36,762 bases of DNA from Pseudomonas tehranensis (GTDB lineage: Bacteria; Pseudomonadota; Gammaproteobacteria; Pseudomonadales; Pseudomonadaceae). Under the pieces are notes generated by a model, which was given only the letters and a program-made list of their open reading frames with translations, did no database searches and was not told the origin of the DNA. Made by a program: the position numbers and the translations under genes. Shown here piece by piece: positions 31,799 through 36,762 of this stretch. The number at the start of each line of letters is the position of its first letter. The first letter of the stretch is position 1. Location: NCBI RefSeq assembly GCF_014268615.1, contig NZ_JABWQV010000028.1, positions 1 to 36,762 of the forward strand, given 5' to 3'.

Positions 31799-32083
31799 TC
31801 AGTCGGGCTCGACTTCCAGTCGCAGACTGCCATCGTCCAAGCGCTTGGCAAGCCGGACAATACCGCCAATGTGCCGGCCTTCGGTGCTGAAGACCACGAC
31901 CTCGGCTTTTTCCAGATCATCCGGCAGTGGCGGCTGTACGTGCAGGGCGAACCACACCGGTTCACCGTCATCCAGGCGTTGGACTTCGTAGCGGCAATCG
32001 GCGCTTTTGGTTTGGCGGCCAAACAGCGTGTCGAGGCCATATTTAAGGTCGGTGCTGTCGTCGGCAGTAGGGGCGAGGGACAT
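31799..32083 (-). CDS. Small hypothetical protein
   Basis: A 94-residue acidic soluble protein with no signal peptide. The ATG at 32083 has GGAG 7 bases upstream. It contains YGLDTLFGRQTKSADCRYEV and ends with RLAKRLDDGSLRLEVEPD. I do not recognise a family. It converges on the transporter pair and is divergent from selD, so its promoter region overlaps the selD promoter region (140 bases). Confidence 0.75.
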   Translation of the reverse strand: MSLAPTADDSTDLKYGLDTLFGRQTKSADCRYEVQRLDDGEPVWFALHVQPPLPDDLEKAEVVVFSTEGRHIGGIVRLAKRLDDGSLRLEVEPD

Positions 32084-32222
32084 CGGCGGTCTCCTGAGAT
32101 GAGCGCTCGGCGGGTCTTCTAGTGATTCCTCTGCTGGGGGAAAATTCAATGGGTTCGCGTCGGCACAGAACCGGCGGCGTTGCTGCTAGAATCGCCCACC
32201 TTGACTTACGAGAGGTATGCCC

Positions 32223-33257
32223 ATGAGCGAGCCGATTCGCCTGACCCAGTACAGCCACGGCGCCGGTTGCGGCTGCAAGATTTCGCCACAGGTGCTGGAA
32301 GTGATCCTGGCCGGCAGCGGTGCGCAGAACCTTGACCCCAAGTTGTGGGTTGGCAATGCCTCCCGGGACGACGCCGCGGTATACGCCATCGACGAGGAGC
32401 GCGGGGTGGTTTCCACCACCGACTTCTTCATGCCGATTGTCGACGATCCTTTTGATTTCGGTCGCATCGCCGCCACCAATGCCATCAGCGACATCTACGC
32501 CATGGGCGGTGATCCGTTGATGGCGATTGCGATTCTCGGCTGGCCGGTCAACGTATTGGCCCCGGAAATCGCTCGTGAAGTGATTCGCGGCGGTCGTTCC
32601 GTGTGTGACGAGGCTGGCATTCCCCTGGCGGGCGGCCATTCGATCGATGCCCCGGAGCCGATTTTCGGCCTGGCGGTCACGGGCCTGGTGCAAAAGCGTC
32701 ATATGAAGCGCAACGACACCGCCACTGCCGGTTGCCGCCTGTACCTGACCAAGCCTTTGGGCATCGGAATCCTCACCACCGCAGAAAAGAAAGGCAAGCT
32801 GCGCGCCGCCGATGTGGGCCTGGCCCGCGACTGGATGTGCACCCTCAACAAACCGGGCAGCCACTTCGGCAAGCTCGACGGCGTGGCGGCGATGACCGAC
32901 GTCACCGGTTTCGGCCTGCTCGGGCATCTGGTGGAAATGGCCGATGGCAGCCAGGTGACGGCGCGTATCCGCTACGACGCGGTGCCGCGTCTGCCGGGCG
33001 TCGAGTATTACCTTGACCAGGGCTGCGTACCGGGCGGTACGTTGCGCAACTACGACAGCTACGCCAGCAAGGTCGGGCGCCTGCAGGAGCTGCACAAGCG
33101 AGTGTTGTGCGACCCGCAGACCAGCGGTGGGCTGCTGATCGCTGTCACGCCCGAGGGCAACGAAGCGTTTCTGGCGGTTGCCGCGCAACTGGGGCTTGCA
33201 CTGGAACCGATCGGTGAACTGGTCGAGCGACAGACCTGTGCGGTCGAGGTGTCTTGA
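32223..33257 (+). CDS. selD: Selenide, water dikinase
   Basis: A 344-residue SelD that makes selenophosphate from selenide and ATP, the selenium donor for selenoproteins and selenouridine. The N-terminal active loop GAGCGCKIS has Cys16 (equivalent to E. coli Cys17) and Lys19. It is Cys-type, not selenocysteine. Further motifs are [46 protein letters not shown] and [15 protein letters not shown]. The ATG at 32223 has AGAGGT 6 bases upstream. An ATG at 32217 abuts that site. The stop shares a base with the selU start, so the two genes form one operon. Confidence 0.96.
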   Translation: MSEPIRLTQYSHGAGCGCKISPQVLEVILAGSGAQNLDPKLWVGNASRDDAAVYAIDEERGVVSTTDFFMPIVDDPFDFGRIAATNAISDIYAMGGDPLMAIAILGWPVNVLAPEIAREVIRGGRSVCDEAGIPLAGGHSIDAPEPIFGLAVTGLVQKRHMKRNDTATAGCRLYLTKPLGIGILTTAEKKGKLRAADVGLARDWMCTLNKPGSHFGKLDGVAAMTDVTGFGLLGHLVEMADGSQVTARIRYDAVPRLPGVEYYLDQGCVPGGTLRNYDSYASKVGRLQELHKRVLCDPQTSGGLLIAVTPEGNEAFLAVAAQLGLALEPIGELVERQTCAVEVS

Positions 33258-34360
33258 TGACCAATGACATCACCGATTACCGCGACATTTTTCTCAATGA
33301 CCGACCGATGATGGACACCCGTGCGCCCGTCGAATTTCTCAAGGGCGCATTCCCAGGCGTGGTCAATCTGCCGTTGATGACCGACATCGAACGGCAACGG
33401 ATCGGCACTTGCTACAAGCAGCAGGGCCAGCAGGCGGCCATTGTCCTGGGGCATCAATTGGTGTCCGGCAATACCAAGGCACAACGCATCCAGGCCTGGG
33501 CCGAGTTCGCAACGGCCCATCCTGACGGTGTGTTGTATTGTTTCAGGGGGGGCTTGCGGTCACAGATTGTCCAGCAGTGGCTCAAGGACGAGGCGGGCAT
33601 TGACTATCCCAGGGTCGGCGGTGGCTACAAGGCCATGCGTACATTCTTGCTCGACACCGTCGAGCAAGCGGTTGCCCAATGCGACCTGGTGTTGCTGGGC
33701 GGCATGACCGGCACCGGCAAGACAGAAGTGCTGACGCAACTGGGCAACAGTCTGGATCTGGAGGGCTACGCCAACCATCGCGGCTCGAGCTTCGGCAAGC
33801 GCGCCACCGGGCAGCCGTCCAATATCGATTTCGAGAATCTGCTGGCCGTGGATGTGCTGAAAAAACGTGCCGCTGGTATTGAACAGTTCGTGCTGGAAGA
33901 TGAAAGCCGCATGGTCGGCAGTTGCGCCTTGCCACTGCCTTTGTACCAGCGCATGCAACAGGTTCCGATGGTCTGGCTTGAGGACAGCCTGGAGCGACGG
34001 GTCGAGCGCATCCTGCGTGATTACGTCATCAACCTGTGCGGCGAGTTTGTCGCAGTCCATGGCGATGAAGGGTTCTCGCTGTTTTGCGAACGGTTGCTGG
34101 GAAGCCTCAATAACATCCATAAACGCCTGGGTGGCGACCGCCATCGACGTTTGCTCCAAATCATGGAAGCTGCCCTGGTCGAGCAGGCGAACAGCGGCGC
34201 CGTCGACTTGCATCGCGGCTGGATCGAAGGTCTGTTGCGTGAGTATTACGACCCGATGTACGTGTTCCAGCGCGAGAAGAAGGGCGGGCGGATCGAGTTC
34301 GCGGGAGAGCAGGGCGCGGTGCTGGAATATCTGCGTGAGCGAGCGGCCCGCAAAGGCTGA
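33257..34360 (+). CDS. selU: tRNA 2-selenouridine synthase
   Basis: A 367-residue SelU (MnmH/YbbB). It uses selenophosphate from SelD to replace sulfur by selenium at the wobble uridine of certain tRNAs, through a geranylated intermediate. An N-terminal rhodanese domain holds the active Cys95 ([13 protein letters not shown]). A P-loop GMTGTGKT (149-156) follows, with [20 protein letters not shown] and a C-terminal helical domain. The ATG overlaps the selD stop by one base (TGATG). Its pairing with selD, with no selA or selB in the window, shows selenium use for tRNA. Selenoprotein synthesis cannot be judged here. Confidence 0.95.
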   Translation: MTNDITDYRDIFLNDRPMMDTRAPVEFLKGAFPGVVNLPLMTDIERQRIGTCYKQQGQQAAIVLGHQLVSGNTKAQRIQAWAEFATAHPDGVLYCFRGGLRSQIVQQWLKDEAGIDYPRVGGGYKAMRTFLLDTVEQAVAQCDLVLLGGMTGTGKTEVLTQLGNSLDLEGYANHRGSSFGKRATGQPSNIDFENLLAVDVLKKRAAGIEQFVLEDESRMVGSCALPLPLYQRMQQVPMVWLEDSLERRVERILRDYVINLCGEFVAVHGDEGFSLFCERLLGSLNNIHKRLGGDRHRRLLQIMEAALVEQANSGAVDLHRGWIEGLLREYYDPMYVFQREKKGGRIEFAGEQGAVLEYLRERAARKG

Positions 34361-34384
34361 TCGCTTCTTTCCAGACACAGCAGC

Positions 34385-35059
34385 CTATGTCGGACAAGTT
34401 TCCTGCCCGTTGTCTAGGCCTTGCTTGTAGTTCTGGCTGGTGAGACTGGCCTTGCCGTTGTGCCACGTCAGGGTCAGCACGTACAGCGAATCGAAATCCC
34501 CCGATTCCCAGTCATCGGTAATCGTCTGCTTCTTGCCCATCGCGTCGCTGGCGACCTCGTTGATCAGCTCCGGCAGGTAGCCGTGTGACCAGGCGGTGTA
34601 GATGGTCGAGTTGTGGTACTTGTCGTGCAGCAGTTCGTCCGCCAGGTCGCTGGTGTCATTGGCTGAATACTCAATGTTCACCGGCAGCCCGAGCTTGATG
34701 GCACTGGGGCTGATGGTCATCAGTGGGCGGATGTAGCTGTAGGAATTGTCCAGCTCGCCCTCTTCGACGTTGCGGGTAGGGTTGGCCGCGAACACATAGT
34801 CGGCCTTGCCGAATTTCTCCGGTAGCAGGGTGGCCAGGTCGATGGCGCGATTCAGCCCCTGGCAATTGAGCTGGCCCAGGCCGCCGGCGGGTTTCTCGGC
34901 GTGGCGCAGGAACACCAGGGTCTGGATGCCGTCGGCCGGTTGGGCGCGACTGACGCTCGACTCCAGCAACAGCGCCAGGCCACAAGCGACAAGCAGCGTA
35001 GGCAACATCAGCCACGGTCGGCGCTTGAAGCGTTTGGCGAAATTCAGTGGATTCATCAT
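34385..35059 (-). CDS. Exported histidine phosphatase-family protein
   Basis: A 224-residue protein with a basic start and a hydrophobic segment (WLMLPTLLVACGLALLLESS, about 16-35) that acts as a signal peptide or anchor, so the enzyme is periplasmic. The phosphatase motif LVFLRHAEKPAGG (Arg-His-Ala) and the later His in YTAWSHGYLPEL are present. The second Arg may be in ANPTRNVEEG. A Cys near the C-terminus (ETCPT) could pair with CQG after the first motif. Two adjacent ATGs (35059, 35056) are possible starts, and neither has a strong ribosome-binding site. It converges on selU. Substrate unknown. Confidence 0.85.
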   Translation of the reverse strand: MMNPLNFAKRFKRRPWLMLPTLLVACGLALLLESSVSRAQPADGIQTLVFLRHAEKPAGGLGQLNCQGLNRAIDLATLLPEKFGKADYVFAANPTRNVEEGELDNSYSYIRPLMTISPSAIKLGLPVNIEYSANDTSDLADELLHDKYHNSTIYTAWSHGYLPELINEVASDAMGKKQTITDDWESGDFDSLYVLTLTWHNGKASLTSQNYKQGLDNGQETCPT

Positions 35060-35427
35060 CGAATAATATTCTTCGGCTCTCTCACATCAGGCTGACAAAC
35101 CCGGGCACCACGAAGTTTTTGGCTTCAGGTGTTTTCCTTGTCGTGACGCCGCTTCGATTTCTCGGGGCATTGCTCAGAGTCTTCTGACGCCCTTTGGTTC
35201 GATACCGACCGATTCCGTGCACTGTAAGGCCTCTTTCCAAGAGGTAGGGCGAATGTTAGCGACAGGATGTTGCGGATTTAAGAATGGGGCGTGCGAGTTT
35301 CGTGACGCGTTCATTTGGGTTTCGTATTTAAAGAATCGCCTTACACCTGCCGTCTCCTCCTCTGACTTATTTTCCCTGCCGTCCTCGGCAAAGTCTCGCG
35401 TCCGTTTCCGTACCGCGAGATTTCCGC
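35060..35427. other. Gene-free intergenic region
   Basis: These 368 bases between two divergent genes show no convincing coding frame. A small hairpin CCTCTT (35230-35235) / AAGAGG (35239-35244) and an AT-rich patch near 35320-35335 (TATTTAAAGAATC) are the only visible structures. The region probably holds the promoters of both flanking genes, but I cannot name boxes with confidence. Confidence 0.6.
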
Positions 35428-36762
35428 ATGTTCGTCCCCGACAAACTCCTGGCTTTGAACAACGTCATCGGCTCGCTGGTGATTGCGGCCATGGACCCCG
35501 AGCAGCCGGATGTCGAAGCGGTGCTGGCGGATTTCCGCACTTGTCTGAACGACTACGACAGCTGGGCTGAAAGCTTCTGGGCCGGCTGGGCGCTGGATAT
35601 CGAGCAGGTGTTCAAGGTCGGCAACGAAGTGTCCCTGGCGGCACCGAAGGACCTTGATCAACCCGTCAGCGCCACGGTCGTCGCTTGTCCGACGGGCGGT
35701 CCGCTGACGCTGGTGCACATGTTCCAGGCGGCGCGCTTCGTCCCGATCGGCGACACGCCGGTGATGCTGGAACCGGTCATCGCAGGCGAGCCGGGGAAGG
35801 AAACGTTCGGCGAGCCGGTCCATCACGTGATCGGCCCCAGCGGCATCCTGGAAATCCCCAAGTGTTGGCGCGGGCAGCGTTATCGCATCAGCTTTTTTCC
35901 AAACGTGACGGCGGACCATACCCGGGCGCTTTTTGCCTCTTACCAAGACGTGATCGGCGAACTCGAAGGTTGGCTGAAAGCGGAGTGGGAAAATGAATTT
36001 CAACCGCTGTGGGCGGAGTTTTCCGACAGCGGGTTTCTCGAACGCTACGACGTATTGCAGCAAGCCGATTGGCGCGGCTTCACAAACGCCCTGCATCAGC
36101 TATGGGATGACGTCAAACAGGTCTTCGAGCTGCTGGCGGACTTGCAGGTCAATAGTGAAAAACTGCTGGAGTACTTGACCCAGGTCGAGCTTGAGCAACT
36201 GCTCAAAGCTTCTTCGGAGGCGATCGCCAAAGGGTTGATGGTGTTGAGCGACGAGCCGTTGCTCTTCGTGCATATGGCGGCGTTCGCCAGTTGGCTGCGG
36301 ATGTTGCCACCCCAGTACGCCGCTGAAGTCGTGGGCGAGATGCGCGCCTCGGTGCTGATCAATTTCCTGCTGATGCGTTTGACCGGGGGGCTGGGCCTGG
36401 GCGTGCGCATGAGCGGCAAAGTGCTGGCCCGGCTCCGCTCGGAGCGTGCCCGGGAGTGGTTGCTGGCGTCGAGCCTGAGATTGGGCCAACTCACCCCCGA
36501 CCGGCTCAATCAGCATGCCGATGTGCTCAAACCGTTGGTGGTCAGCCAGCGTGGGCCTTTAAAACCGACGCCTGTCGGACCTTTGCACATCACTCCTGAA
36601 CACTCTGCACCATTGTCCGTCAGTAATCCCGCCGCCGTGGCGCGGGAAAAGTCCCAGGGTTCCACGCGCCTGAGCCAGTTCGAACCCCACGACGACGCCT
36701 CGGCTCAATCGAAAAACCCCAACGGCGACAGCGCCGACACCGCAGCCCTGACCCAAACCAGC
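35428..36762 (+). CDS. N-terminal part of a large unrecognised protein (runs off the window)
   Basis: An open frame of 445 codons with no stop before the window end. It starts MFVPDKLLALNNVIGSLVIA and has repeated aromatic-acidic stretches (AESFWAGWALDIEQVFKVGN, FEPHDDASAQ), a helical middle (about 170-270, including LLADLQVNSEKLLEYLTQVE), a Gly-rich hydrophobic turn LTGGLGLGVRMSGKVLARLR (about 315-335) and a Pro/Ser/Asn-rich linker from about 375 onward. There is no signal peptide. The layout, a long N-terminal trunk followed by a low-complexity linker, is reminiscent of polymorphic-toxin or T6SS-cargo proteins of Pseudomonas, but no toxin domain is in view. Only a weak GCGAGA precedes the ATG. 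Confidence 0.7.
   Translation, partial: MFVPDKLLALNNVIGSLVIAAMDPEQPDVEAVLADFRTCLNDYDSWAESFWAGWALDIEQVFKVGNEVSLAAPKDLDQPVSATVVACPTGGPLTLVHMFQAARFVPIGDTPVMLEPVIAGEPGKETFGEPVHHVIGPSGILEIPKCWRGQRYRISFFPNVTADHTRALFASYQDVIGELEGWLKAEWENEFQPLWAEFSDSGFLERYDVLQQADWRGFTNALHQLWDDVKQVFELLADLQVNSEKLLEYLTQVELEQLLKASSEAIAKGLMVLSDEPLLFVHMAAFASWLRMLPPQYAAEVVGEMRASVLINFLLMRLTGGLGLGVRMSGKVLARLRSERAREWLLASSLRLGQLTPDRLNQHADVLKPLVVSQRGPLKPTPVGPLHITPEHSAPLSVSNPAAVAREKSQGSTRLSQFEPHDDASAQSKNPNGDSADTAALTQTS

Overview
The window looks like a chromosomal segment of a fluorescent-group Pseudomonas. Base composition is GC-rich. It carries a PrrF small RNA behind a Fur box, a CrcY-type small RNA behind a sigma-54 promoter, the leucine/isovalerate (liu) genes with their MerR regulator, and many copies of the Pseudomonas REP sequence GTGGGAGCGGGCTTGCTCGCGAA. 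No prophage, insertion sequence, CRISPR array, tRNA or rRNA was seen.

Layout. (1) 1-690: PrrF on the minus strand, a small DUF6124-type gene, and a divergent lambda-CI-like XRE/S24 regulator whose catalytic Ser and Lys are replaced. (2) 1368-10969: a liu regulon. liuABCD run leftward as a tight operon. A divergent acyl-CoA synthetase is followed by a REPIN and crcY, then mvaB (HMG-CoA lyase) and liuR. Three matching palindromes (two between liuA and the synthetase, one before liuR) are probable LiuR operators. Together these genes take isovaleryl-CoA to acetoacetate and acetyl-CoA, while CrcY relieves catabolite repression. (3) 11101-14553: a LysR regulator divergent from an ACAD10/11-type dehydrogenase, a REP cluster, and an oxaloacetate decarboxylase. 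(4) 14781-22094: a leftward cluster made of an RpiR regulator, cysteine hydrolase, glutamine-synthetase homologue, N-formylglutamate amidohydrolase homologue and APC permease, followed by a stand-alone aruF/aruG pair. It looks like an amine or guanidino-acid catabolic system and is the least understood part of the window. (5) 22317-25193: a degenerate histidine phosphatase with cobF, then a GlxA/FtrA-type regulator divergent from a rhodanese. (6) 25381-28158: an orphan AotJ-like arginine/ornithine binding protein, an AotO-like zinc hydrolase and an exported esterase. (7) 28302-32083: an exported protein, a membrane protein with an internal duplication, a LysR regulator divergent from a DUF606 transporter pair, and a small hypothetical gene. 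(8) 32223-35059: selD-selU for 2-selenouridine in tRNA, converging on an exported phosphatase. (9) 35428 to the end: the first 445 codons of a large unrecognised protein that runs off the window.

Function calls rest on motifs and family resemblance read from the sequence. No database search was run.
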